Source: Phialocephala subalpina
Lineage: Eukaryota > Ascomycota > Leotiomycetes > Helotiales > Mollisiaceae
Direction of reading: 5' to 3'
Assembly: GCA_900073065.1 (NCBI GenBank)
Contig: FJOG01000010.1
Span: 641,178 to 705,177, forward strand
DNA length: 64,000 nt
A program made the translations under genes and the position numbers. The notes below the pieces were generated by a model. It did no database searches, had not been told where the DNA came from, and saw nothing but the letters and a program-made list of their open reading frames with translations. This document shows, piece after piece, positions 34,867 through 45,123 of this stretch (positions are counted from its first letter, which is position 1; each line of letters begins with the position of its first letter).

Positions 34867-37800
34867 ATGTCAGGACCAAAGGCAGCGCTGAAAGCTATTG
34901 GCGCCGCTGTCAAGGCCCAAAAATATGATGATGCAGCACAACAGGCACAGAAGTTGCTGGCATCAGATCCCAAGAATTACGGAGCGTAGGTTTATTGAGT
35001 GTCCAAGGCATGTGCTGATGATTCTCTGACATGCTGTAGATCAATCTTCCTAGGTTTTGCCCTCAACAAGCAAAACAAATACGAAGAAGCCGAGAAAGCG
35101 TATGATGCGGCAACAACAATCAAGAGTGACGACCCCCAAGCATGGCAGGGCCTCATTCAGCTGTACGAAAAGCGAGGAAGTGATAAGTTGGCTCTGTATC
35201 AAACAGCGGCACTGAAGTTGGCAGAAATATACCGGGATGCAGATGAGAAGTACAAATGTCAAGATGTGGTGGACAAATTCCTCGGATTTGCAAAGAATCA
35301 AGGTACTCGGCTACAAAGCAAGAAGGCCCAAGAGATCATTTTGCCTACGAGCCCCATCTACGACTATCTAGAAGGCAGGGTGCAACATCCAGCCCTCACA
35401 TATCAAAATATGGCCCAGACCACCGAATTCGAGGAGAAAGAACGTATCGACACACTCATTGGGGAGCGGAGGACTAGACTTGGGGCCAAGATTGGGCAAG
35501 TTACAATAGATGTCAAGAGAGAAGTTCTCCGAGATAGTGATCTTGAAGATCTTTATACCAAGATTATTGGCTGGAGCAATGACGACGAAATTCGACGTCA
35601 ATACGAAGAGAAGTTACTTCAAAGATGCTTACTGGCTCTTACTGTTTTGACCCCAGGTCAGGAGAAAACCCAGAAGTGTACCCAAGTCAGGAAGCTAGCT
35701 ACAGACATGGTCATCATAAAGCACCCCTACAAGATGGCGTGGGACATTGCAATTGAGTGGCAGGATCCTGCAAACATACAGGACCTGGACGCCAATGTCC
35801 TACGAGATTACTCTGCTTTCTTCCCAACTAGTGGTCTTGGTCAGGTCCTTCGGGGTTTCCTGAGTAGTGAGATTTCTCCCTTTACTGCTCCACCACCTCC
35901 AGTTCAAACACAGACAACGACGACAGACGAAAGTGAAGACGATGATGATGAAGGGGGCGGTGTTGCTCTTGATGCGCCAGTGGATGGCGAAGAGCGTTTA
36001 CTTCTGATGACCGAAGGCATGTCAGAATCTGGGAAGTCACTTCTTGCTCATCGACTGATGGGAGAATACTATCAATTCTTGGAAGAGTACGAAAGTGTGG
36101 TCGAGCTCATGCGAAACGCACGTCATTTAATTACGGAAGAGTCAAATAGGACCGGCCTGAAGTTTGACCATTCGTCTGATGCATTTGTATCGCTACTTGG
36201 TACTGCGTTGGTTTTCTATCAGTCGCCCAGGAATCATCCGGAGGCGAAGAAATTATTCGATCATCTGCTTCAACGAGACCCTACCTCGACCCCTGCCATG
36301 ATTGGCATCGGATTGATCTACGAAGAAGAGGAAGACTATCCTTCTGCTATTGATTCCCTCGACCGTGCTCTGAAAAGAGATCCAAGCAACATCCGTGTCA
36401 AGACTGAAGCCGCTTGGGTGAAGGCACTCAATGGTGACTACATTCACGGCAAGGCTGAGCTTGAAGATTGCTTGTCTAAGCTTGATGGCAAGGACCCTAG
36501 AGCGCGGGACCTGCTGGCTCAAACTCAATATCGACTTGGAATGTGCTTATGGAATCTCGATACCTCTAAAGCTGCTCGAAAGGATAGAAACGGTGCTTAC
36601 GCTTACTTCTTAGCAGCCTTGAAGAGCAATATGAACTGCGCACCTGCTTATACAAGTCTCGGAATATACTATGCCGACTATGCTAAGGACAAAAAGAGGT
36701 CACGAAAGTGCTTCCAGAAAGCCTTTGAGCTCTCCCCCTCAGAAGTCCTAGCAGCCGAACGATTAGCCAAAATCTTCGCAGAACAGAGCGAGTGGGAATT
36801 GGTCGAAGTTGTGGCGCAACGCGTTGTCGATTCTGGCAAGGTCAGGCCAGCGCCCGGATCCAAGAAGAAGGGTGTCAGTTGGCCATTTGCTGCATTAGGG
36901 GTTGCAGAATTGAACAAGCAAGAATATGCGAAGAGCATTGTTTCCTTCCAGTCTGCTCTCAGAATAACACCGAATGACTACCATTCTTGGGTGGGCCTTG
37001 GAGAAAGTTACCACAACTCTGGGAGATATATTGCAGCTACAAAAGCATTCCAGCACGCTGAGAAGTTTGAGTATGAGGTAGAGCAACAGAAGTCCGGTGA
37101 GACTTGGTTTGCTAAGCATATGCTGGCAAATGTGAAGCGAGAGTTAGGCGACTATGACGAGGCTATCGAGGGCTATCTAAATGTGTTGAAAGAACGTCCA
37201 AACGAATTTGGAGTTTCAATAGCACTCATTCAAGCCCTAGTGGAGAGTGCATGGGATGGTATCGAAAAAGGTCTCTTCGGTTATGCTGCTCAACGTGCAG
37301 CTGAAGCAATCAATGCAGCTGCTTCCTTGGCAGAGACTAGAGCGGATGCATTCAACCTTTGGAGGGCTGTCGGAGATGTGTGCTCTGTTTATTCATGGGT
37401 GCAGAGCTGTCTCTCGGATTTACCACACGCAGTCATCAAGCGATTGTTAGAAGTGGGAAGCGAGAAGGATGCTTACGAAGTTTTCGCAGACATCGATGGG
37501 GTCGGCGTCGATGTAGTGTTTGCTGACGGACTCTACTCGGCCGACGAGCAAGATGGTGTGAACCTCACACGATGCCTACACGCATCCATTCTAGCACACA
37601 AGCGAGCCATTCATGTTTCTGCTCATGATATTCATGCTCAGGCTGTGGCATACTACAATCTTGGCTGGGCGGAACATCGGGCACATGTTTGCATCTCTGC
37701 TGAAGTCAAGAAGAGAACAACGCGATACCTTCAGGCTGCAGTTCGATCTTTCAAGAGAGCCATCGAGCTCGAAGCTGGCAATTCTGAGTTCTGGAATGCT

Positions 37801-39186
37801 CTCGGCGTCGTCACTAGCGATCTGAACCCGCGAGTTGCCCAACATGCGTTCGTTCGAAGCCTCTTCCTGAATGAACGAAGCGCACAGACCTGGACAAACC
37901 TAGGAACTCTTTATCTGGTACAGAACGACTTCATGCTTGCCAATGAAGCCTTCACACGGGCTCAATCGAGTGATCCTGACTTTGCTCATGCTTGGGTTGG
38001 GCAAGGACTTCTTGCGTTGCTGATGACCGGTGACACGAAGGAAGCCAATCTTCTCTTCACTCATGCGATGGAGATATCTGAGGCTTCATCCCTTCTTACG
38101 AAGAGAGAGTATGCGCAATCCGTCTTCGACCGGATATTGGCTGCGAAGTCCGGATCAAATATCACAGATCTAGTTCAACCGCTGTTTGCCTTGAAGCAGC
38201 TACAGTCCATGGACCCGAACGGAGTGACATACGAGCATCTGTCGATTTTGTTCTTGGAGCGAATTGACAATGCTTCTTTGGCACTTGAGACTCTGACTAA
38301 GATTTGTAGCACTGTTGAGGCTGACTACGAGGTCACTGAGTCGCCCTCGTCCCTGTCACGATTCGCTCTTGCTAAGGCAGACCTAGCTCGATCACAGCTC
38401 TCTGCCAAATTGTACGATGAGGCTATCGAAAACGGCGAAACGGCTCTCCAACTCAGTGCCGAAGATGCTGGTAACGAACTTTCAGCAGAAGCACGCCAGA
38501 AGTGCAGACTTTCGGCTCATCTCACCGTCGGACTAGCACAATATTACTCCGATGACCCAGACGCTGCATTGCAGTACTTCTTGCCCGCACTCGAGGAATC
38601 GAATGGAAACCCTGATGCTGTTTGCCTCTTGGCACAAGTTCTCTGGGCCAAAGGCGACGAGGAGTCGCGTAACAAAGCTCGAGACCAGCTGTTCGATTGT
38701 GTGGAGAATTATCCTGAGCATGTCCAATCAGTGCTATTACTTGGTATCATTGCCTTGTTGGACAACGACGGCGAAAGTTTGGAAGCCGTCACCGCTACTC
38801 TTCAGGACCTAAGAACTGCTCCCACCCTCACTGACCTGGAGCAAGGACGGGTTGGCGAGGTGCTGAGAGCCATTGCGGCACTGTCAGAGAATGATGCTGA
38901 GCAAGAGACCTTGACGGAGATTCAGACTGATGTGTTCTTGCATCCAAACCAACCTCATGGGTGGGGTCGCTTGGCTGATATCGACGGGGATGAATATGCT
39001 GCAGACATGGCTGTGAAGACTGCTTTGAAAGCTATTCCACCACTTGGCCAGCTTGATGCGGCGGATTTATCAGAGGCGTTTGCGGGAACTGGAAAGGTTG
39101 GTGATGCACAGCGGGCGGTCATGCTTGCGCCTTGGAATAACGATGGTTGGGATGCATTGGGTGGGGTGGTGTCTAAAAGCGGCTGA
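34867..39186 (+). CDS. SKI3: Ski complex TPR subunit Ski3 (superkiller protein 3)
   Basis: Two exons, 34867-34985 and 35040-39186, with a 54-bp intron, encode 1421 residues. The protein is built of tetratricopeptide repeats from residue 1 (AALKAIGAAVKAQKYDDAAQQAQKLLASDPKNYGA) to the C terminus, with typical A-W-x-x-LG-x-x-Y and A-x-x-x-F-x-x-AL-x-x-x-P units such as FAALGVAELNKQEYAKSIVSFQSAL. An acidic linker (ESEDDDDEG) lies near residue 310. Length and repeat layout fit fungal Ski3, the scaffold linking Ski2 helicase and Ski8 to the cytoplasmic exosome for 3'-5' mRNA decay. ATG 34867 is the start that directly precedes the first TPR. Confidence 0.93.
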
Positions 39187-39554
39187 TGAGTTGACGAATA
39201 TATGTCATGAATAATGTGTCCTAGAGAAATGAATCAGAAGGAAGTGTGGCGATATCGCATGCTTCTCAGAGCTCTTGAAGTGCCCGCAGCCATCAATCAT
39301 GCCAGGTGGCCAACTCTCAACTCATTTTCGTTCGCAAAGTTGTGTTTTACTCTTTGTTTATTCTAATGGAGGCCTGCATATTGAGCTTGTCACTGGCCAT
39401 TTTGTAACTTACGTCAAGTGGCATCACACATTCAGCGACAGTAAACATCAACTATGCAAGCTCAACACATTTCATTGGGAATAAGGAAAACTACTCGCTC
39501 TATGGAAATCCATCCTCGCAACAGTGTGCCCTGATAAACACATCTACCTCATCT
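39187..39554. other. Convergent intergenic region
   Basis: 368 bp between the SKI3 stop and the 3' end of the Cys-rich gene. Nothing recognisable was seen. Confidence 0.5.
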
Positions 39555-39959
39555 TCAGTACCTTCCCCAATATCCTTGTGCTTCCTCTTCACGTCGTCGA
39601 TGTGTGTTTTTCAGCCCCATAACCAGCAAGCAATTTGCACATATTCCTGGCCTGTCTAGCGGACCCAAGTTCTCATACGCATCACACATGGTGTTTGGTC
39701 GACCCATATGGTGGAAAGCCCACATCCAAGCTGGGCAGGTTTTGAAACCCATGCGCGCATGACAGTCGCATTCCCAAATCTCTTCCCAGCCTTCGCACAC
39801 ATACCCTGTGGATGCTTCGAGGCCGAGATTCTGTTACGCAGGACACGACGTGATGCAGGGATCCGAGTGGTTTACATGGGCATACTACTGACTGCAGATT
39901 GTGAATGTCATCCCGGCCGTGTAGTCGCATGAGTAGACCTCTTTCCAGCCGGTGCACAT
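39555..39959 (-). CDS. Small Cys-rich protein with a duplicated C-x-GW-x-E motif (gene or relic)
   Basis: Proposed exons 39893-39959 and 39555-39805, joined by an 87-bp intron (GTCAGT donor, CCACAG acceptor), encode 105 residues. The two exons carry related units: MCTGWKEVYSCDYTAGMTFTIC and VCEGWEEIWECDCHARMGFKTC share C-x-GW-x-E-(x3)-CD-(x4)-M-x-F-(x2)-C. A further CANC follows after DRPGI, then RRREEEAQ. Cys pairs of this kind often bind zinc. Without the intron the same frame contains TAG and TAA, so the alternative reading is a pseudogene. No homologous family is recognised. The duplication itself is visible in the sequence; the splice is inference. Confidence 0.42.
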
Positions 39960-40455
39960 GATGGTGTTCAATTCGATTCGCTCTCGTTCTTGGTATTTCT
40001 CAAGGAGTTGTGGCTTGAGGTTAGAAATGGAAGCGCAACCCAGAGGCCCCTAAGCGTGAAGCGAAAGTGCTTGAGCTCAAATAGTTGGATCGGAACCTCG
40101 GAGCTCAAAGGCTGAAGTTATCTATATTTGAGTATCTGCGAGATCGTTCTGAGCCGAATAGAACCACATAGATTCATTGCTGCCGTTAATTTTCAGGCGA
40201 AACGATACGCTTCAAAACATTGTTCTATGTTCTTGCACTTTATCTGGTCTTTTTACAGTACCGCCTTCTTATACGCCACGAATGAAGTAGAAATCCTTCA
40301 TTTATTGTCCTGCTCGCAAAGTCTCTCCAATCATCTAATATTCTACAGTCTATCGAAAGTAACGGCTTATCGAAAGCGCCTTTTCACAGCGAATGACCAG
40401 TTTTCTACTCGAGGGCTGCTTTATCAAGGATCAAGCATCTATGGAATATTCTACT
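39960..40455. other. Intergenic region between Cys-rich gene and sedolisin pseudogene
   Basis: 496 bp. The frame of the Cys-rich protein stays open for about 30 codons upstream of its ATG (ending ...EKYQERERIELNTI), but there is no further Met before a TAG. No other feature was seen. Confidence 0.45.
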
Positions 40456-42320
40456 CTAACGACCGCATTCTTCCTGACTGATAGCAAGCAACTTCTTGAA
40501 GCTAGGAGTCCCCAGTCCAGTCGCCGGATCCCACCCCTCAACAGCAGTCCACCCCGCCCCTGGGATATTCGCGCCAGGATATGTCGATCCACATCCAGTA
40601 GATCGTCCAGAAAGGATGTCCTCCAATCCAGCACTAGCAGAAGAATACAACCAAGGATTTAAGAAACCCAAAGGCTTGAACCCTTTACTCAGGCGATCAG
40701 AGTTGATCAGCGAGATCACTGAAGCGAAAATAGGCGTCGAACAAGAGGTCCCAGCTTCGTATCGATGACCTCCCCAATAGATGATACTGACTTTTGTCCC
40801 TTGAGCAGAAACATCTGGGTATCCGCGGCCAGTAGAGTTGAAGTAGGGTGCCCATCGCCGGCCATGGTTTTCGAGGTAGGAGCTCACAGCTCTTTCCTGA
40901 TATGATGGCCGAGAGAAGTAGTTAGAGAAACCACCGCCGGAGAAGGAGACGCCAATTTCAGGCTCGATGTGCTGGGTAGCACCTACCGCAGTGACGAATG
41001 GGCACGATGCAGGAAAGGTAGGAAGGAACTTAGTGGTGTTCTTTCCGTCATTGGAGATGCAGACCCGACCTGGCCCATCATCACCAGTCGCAAACAGTGC
41101 TGAGAGCCGCGTGCTGCGAGTTGAGCGAAGAGATTGCAGACTGTTTTAGCGTAGGCAATGGAGACTGATTGTTCTTCATCCGCGTATGACATGCTGACTA
41201 CTTGAGCTAATTCCGTGTCGTTGAGTGCCAGCATGAAGGTAAGCCACTCCAGGTATAGCTCACTATCGTCAGAAGTTATTTGAAGACTCGCATTGAAAGG
41301 CGGTTGGCCCGCTGTCTGGTAGTAGCTGACTGGCGTAGGAGAGTTTAGAGCGATTCCGGACTGAACGTCGATGGCAGATTCGACTGTGTCTTGGCCCCAG
41401 TATTGGGTGTTCAATCCTCCATTCACCGATATGAACTCGTATCCAGTGCCTACAGTTTCATTGGCATAGATCTCTTCGAAAATCGCAAGATCATCATCTC
41501 GCACTTATTCTTCGAGATATCCCGCAATGGCGAATTTGTTGCCGGAGGAGCTTGAGGGATGGAAGTCCTCGAAGCCGTACAGCGCTTTGACACAGTCTGG
41601 CGTGACCGTGATGTTGCAAGACGCAACATCCAATCCTGTTGGCGAAGTGGGGTGTGAAGAACCTTTTCGCTTCTCGAACTCATGGCCCATGTCTCCTTTC
41701 GCCTGGCGGCGACGACCGGCTGGAGTTGTTTGTTTTCCATCAAGCATGGTTGCCTTCCTTGTACTGACGCTGGGGAAAGACGTAGTGGGGTGGATCATGT
41801 CGATGTGTTCGTGTAAATCCAGCGGGAGGCTGTAGCTCAGCGTCCGGAGCACGACTTTCCCCGTTACTTCGTTGAGAAAGAATGCGTATTCAGCATTGAG
41901 CAAAAGCGAGGCCTCTGCCACAGTGGTATTGATGTAGAGAAAGTTGTTGTCCAATGAAGGAATATTGTTCAATCTAGCAAAGGAAAGCCAATCCATTACC
42001 AACTGCAATGTCTCCTCCGCAGGTCGAAGCAAGTTGTCGATGACTTTTTGAGACATGTGTGCTCCGTAAGAGGGATGACCCGGGGTACTCAGGTCGTACA
42101 CTCTCTGCTCGAACTCGACAATGTTTTGCTGTCTGAGATGCATTCTTAAGTTGATGATGGTGAGAGGATCCATAAGAATGTCATCTTGACTTGACTAGCT
42201 AGCTGGGACTGCCTTAAGGGTTTCAAAAACTTCATGAACGGCTGCTGCAGGGTGTGCTAGCAGACAAGTAAACCTAGCGGCCACAATAGCAAGGGCTAGA
42301 AGGCTTAGGATAAACATCAT
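40456..42320 (-). pseudogene. Broken S53 sedolisin (tripeptidyl-peptidase-like) gene
   Basis: The minus-strand frame from ATG 42320 encodes a signal peptide (MMFILSLLALAIVAARFTC), a prodomain (LRQQNIVEFEQRVYDLSTPGHPSYGAHMSQ) and an S53 peptidase domain with Glu and Asp of the triad in VESAIDVQ, oxyanion Asp in GDDGPG, Ser in GTSCSTP, and a C-terminal calcium-site-like DPATGLGTPSF. Three lesions break it: TAG at 42195-42197 (codon 42), TAA at 41505-41507 (codon 272), and a one-base loss at about 41105 between ARG and the LFATGDDGPG part. Family similarity is continuous through each lesion, so introns are unlikely. The rest of the 620-codon frame is well kept, which suggests recent inactivation or, less likely, sequence error. 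Confidence 0.85.
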
Positions 42321-43136
42321 AATGATAAAACGAGAAATGAACGACAAGATATCTTCAACCTCAAGCAAGGAGCGCCTTGCATTTACATATTCTCAATAGA
42401 GGAACTCACTCTGCAATCATTTGAATCGCTTATCTTCTTGATTTTGTGTTCTTATCTTGGAAGAGCCATGGTGGATCCTTCCCAACTGTGGGAGAAGCCA
42501 ATATTCAATAAGCTTTAATACCGATTGCTGGTTCTAGGAACACATAAGCCCCAATATCGTGAACCTTAAACGCCCTTCCCTCCGTCTGAGAACTTTTCCG
42601 AATCGAAGGAGTGTAGTGGATCATGAGAAATGTACAAATTAATTAATACAAGAAATAAAACTTGTGTAGAAAGGAGAGCGTAGGTACCAAACGAAAGTGG
42701 ACCTGGTCGACATCTCGAAGATAAGACGGAGCGGCGGTCCAAGATTGTAAGCTCGGAGCATGCGGTATGAAAAGTCGGGACTAGATCGATGTCATCCTGC
42801 AGGATGCTGCACGCGCTCCAATCAGATGCATCGTAATAACAAATGCTAATAATCAATTAAAGGAAGGATTTAAAGGCTCCCTCAATGTTCAAGACGTGCT
42901 TGAATAACCAGGAGTTCAGAAATATTGAGCCAATCACCAACACTGCTGTTTCGGCTATGAACCTCGCTAACCCTTTCTCAGTCCCCTTGATGAGCTTGAT
43001 GGAGACTTCAACAAACCCACGACCTGAAACATGACAAGTTCAAGCTTCAACTTAAATACCAGCCCTATACCACACATCCTCATTCTCCCTTTGAGAATCA
43101 TGATAACGCAGATCTCAAAGCCGAAACTCCTCACAT
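42321..43136. other. Intergenic region between the two pseudogenes
   Basis: 816 bp without a recognisable gene. An 8-bp inverted repeat (CTTTGAGA at 43089-43096 and TCTCAAAG at 43113-43120) lies just 3' of the membrane-protein pseudogene and could form a small hairpin. Confidence 0.45.
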
Positions 43137-43216
43137 CTAAATCCACCTAACCCTCAACAACTTCGCCATCACGACGCCAAAATTCAGCACAGCAAACGCT
43201 GTATCCAGTGTAAAAA

Positions 43217-43237
43217 ATTCTATTCATTGAATAGAAT
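43217..43237. repeat. Perfect short palindrome at the MITE left end
   Basis: ATTCTATTCA, one T, then TGAATAGAAT: 10-bp arms that pair exactly. The same ATTCTATTC word recurs near both ends of the element, as expected for subterminal transposase-binding repeats (inference). Confidence 0.8.
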
Positions 43238-43298
43238 ATAGGGTCGCATTCATATTCTATTTAACTCTAAATGACTGTATTTTAATTCTATTCTATTC

Positions 43299-43337
43299 TA
43301 TTCAAAATATTTAGAATATATTTAAATATTTTGAATA
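43299..43337. repeat. Internal palindromic block, left copy
   Basis: Arms TATTCAAAATATT (43299-43311) and AATATTTTGAATA (43325-43337) are exact reverse complements. A similar block with 11-bp arms lies at 43729-43756 in direct orientation, so the MITE carries a duplicated palindrome near each end. Confidence 0.85.
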
Positions 43338-44321
43338 GCACGTGATTATATATTACTTTATATACTGATTTCATCTTAGGCTTTATGTAAGGCTTAAAAT
43401 GGCTTAGTTTTAACTAAATAACTAATTAGAGGTACTAAAAATTAATAATTATTATAATAAAAATAGTAAAATATATTCAAAGGAAAAAGCGAGGGGAGTT
43501 TAAAGTTTAATTGGGTCTTAATGAACCACGTGATTAATCATGTAATTACAAGGGTTCTCGCAACGATAACTTTATTAAATAAACTATTTAAAAAGAAATT
43601 ATTTAATAAGTTTATTTACTTATATATGCCTTATAATACCAAGTTTTTATATTTTTAATAAATATTTTAATTTTAATTATTTATTTTCAAAATATCGTAT
43701 TCTAATTTTATTCTATTCTATTCAAAGCATTCAAAATATATTTAAATATTTTGAATTATTTTTGTCACACTGGCCGTATCCAACACCGTAATCCTATCGG
43801 AGCCCTTCTCCACAAGCCGCCTATGACCTTTCCTATGAACCATAAGATTATTCCACGCCTGACTCGCATTCGCAATTCCCAGCACCGCCAAAGCCAGGAC
43901 ATCAACATCCGAGCTCTGTTCCCTTGCTGTGGCCGACCCAGTCGCTTTTGATATGGCGTAGAGGCACAAAGCAGCAAGCGTAAAAAACCCGAGATTTATC
44001 TTCCCAAGATAATCGAGGAGATTATGATGCTAGGCGTCGTCACTAGGAGTGGATGACATGGCGGGATTGGAGGAGTTGATGCGACGGCCGACGCGGAGCA
44101 TGGTGTGTTCGGGGGCGGAATGAGAACTGGAAGAATGCGCTGCAGTCTTGTCAATTTTAACATTCGAATGAAGGTAGAAGTTGGGATGTACCTGATATGC
44201 CAGAGCTGGAAGGGGTAAGTTAGTAGGTATTCACGTGACGGAGGTGAGGACTTACCATGTTTCCGGTGTAGAGAAATTTCAGGAAACCGCGGCTTAACAG
44301 GATTGTTGCCAGATCAGACAT

Positions 44322-45123
44322 ATTAAATGTAGAAATGTTGAGCTATTATTGACTTGTGTGTAGAGAGCCGAAAGTACTGTCCATGAAGCAAGCCTTGAAA
44401 GTGTTGCGGTGGTATATACCTTGAGCATGAGTAATAACAACTGCCATTCATGAGCCGGTATCCGAGAGCCTCGGCCTTAAACTCCAAGAAACTGAGTTGT
44501 AATCAAATACCAGGGACCAAATATGTACCAAAACTCGTTCCCGAAAACATTCTGTGGACTTGGTTGGTGATGTGGTTGACGGGGTACAGTCAGCTCCTCA
44601 AGCTACCTTGTGGAGCTCGTTTAGTTCCCGCTCTCTCGTACATTCAGCCCTATCAGAGGAGCCTTTTCGTGCTTTTGAAATGCATCTTTTGAAGATGACT
44701 TCATGGAAGCCTCGCTACCCCTTTCTTGGCCCTTGACCTCGCTTCAGCAGAGGGGGCGACGCCAGTTTGGCGAGGTTCGCCTGCACATCACCTTCACGGC
44801 CAGCCAGAGAAAACCACCAAAAATGATTAAAATTCATAGAAAAAATTGAAAAACATTAACCACCCACTTGCTAGGACCATGGCAAGTGGGTGGCTTAGTA
44901 CAACGATTCAACGTTGTTTATCTTTAGCGCGATCTCTTTTCAGCTGTTGCCTTTAATCCGATCGTTCAGTCTCTTTCGCAGGCAGGCACATGTCCTTTAA
45001 ACCTTTTATGCTGGTAGTTCGACTCGCTAATTCGTGGAAAATATTTTATTATTTAAGTTTATACGTATCGATAGGCGAGGGACGGAATCAATGAACTCAC
45101 TTTTAGTTCCACGGAATTTATAG
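44322..45123. other. Intergenic region with a strong hairpin
   Basis: 802 bp between the membrane-protein pseudogene start and the Zn2Cys6 3' end. No gene is called. A 12-bp perfect inverted repeat lies at 44860-44893, and an AT-rich stretch at about 45030-45065. Confidence 0.45.
44860..44893. repeat. 12-bp perfect inverted repeat (hairpin)
   Basis: CCACCCACTTGC (44860-44871), a 10-base loop, then GCAAGTGGGTGG (44882-44893). The arms pair without mismatch and are GC-rich inside AT-rich flanks. It lies about 230 bp 3' of the Zn2Cys6 gene. It could be a mobile-element remnant, a dyad protein-binding site or an RNA hairpin in the 3' flank. Confidence 0.75.

Larger units (their letters stand above)
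43198..43780. mobile_element. AT-rich hAT-like MITE with 8-bp target-site duplication
   Basis: A 567-bp element occupies 43206-43772. Its ends are inverted: CAGTGTAAAAAATTC on the left and, read from the right end inward, CAGTGTGACAAAAATAATTC. Flanking 8-bp duplications are GCTGTATC (43198-43205) and GCCGTATC (43773-43780), matching at 7 of 8 bases. Removing the element and one copy restores the reading frame of the host gene (VLDTA to FAVLN), which proves insertion. CAGTG-type ends plus 8-bp duplications are typical of the hAT superfamily. There is no transposase frame, so it is non-autonomous. It is strongly AT-rich, with repeated ATTCTATTC motifs and palindromic blocks at 43299-43337 and 43729-43756. 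The subfamily is unknown. Confidence 0.85.
43137..44321 (-). pseudogene. Fungal multi-pass membrane-protein gene, interrupted by a MITE
   Basis: Exon 1 is 44256-44321 (22 codons, GTAAGT donor). The downstream frame reads HSAPEHTMLRVGRRIN, an in-frame TAG at 44030-44032, then HHNLLDYLGKINLGFFTLAALCLYAISKA, LALAVLGIANASQAWNNLMVHRKGHRRL and DRITVLDTA. There it enters the MITE (43206-43772). Past the element the same gene resumes as FAVLNFGVVMAKLLRVRWI and stops at 43137-43139. A phase mismatch after exon 1 (near 44190) suggests one more small deletion. Hydrophobic stretches suggest two to three membrane helices; the family is an unnamed fungal one to my knowledge. The stop, the phase shift and the insertion together make a functional product very unlikely. 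Confidence 0.75.
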
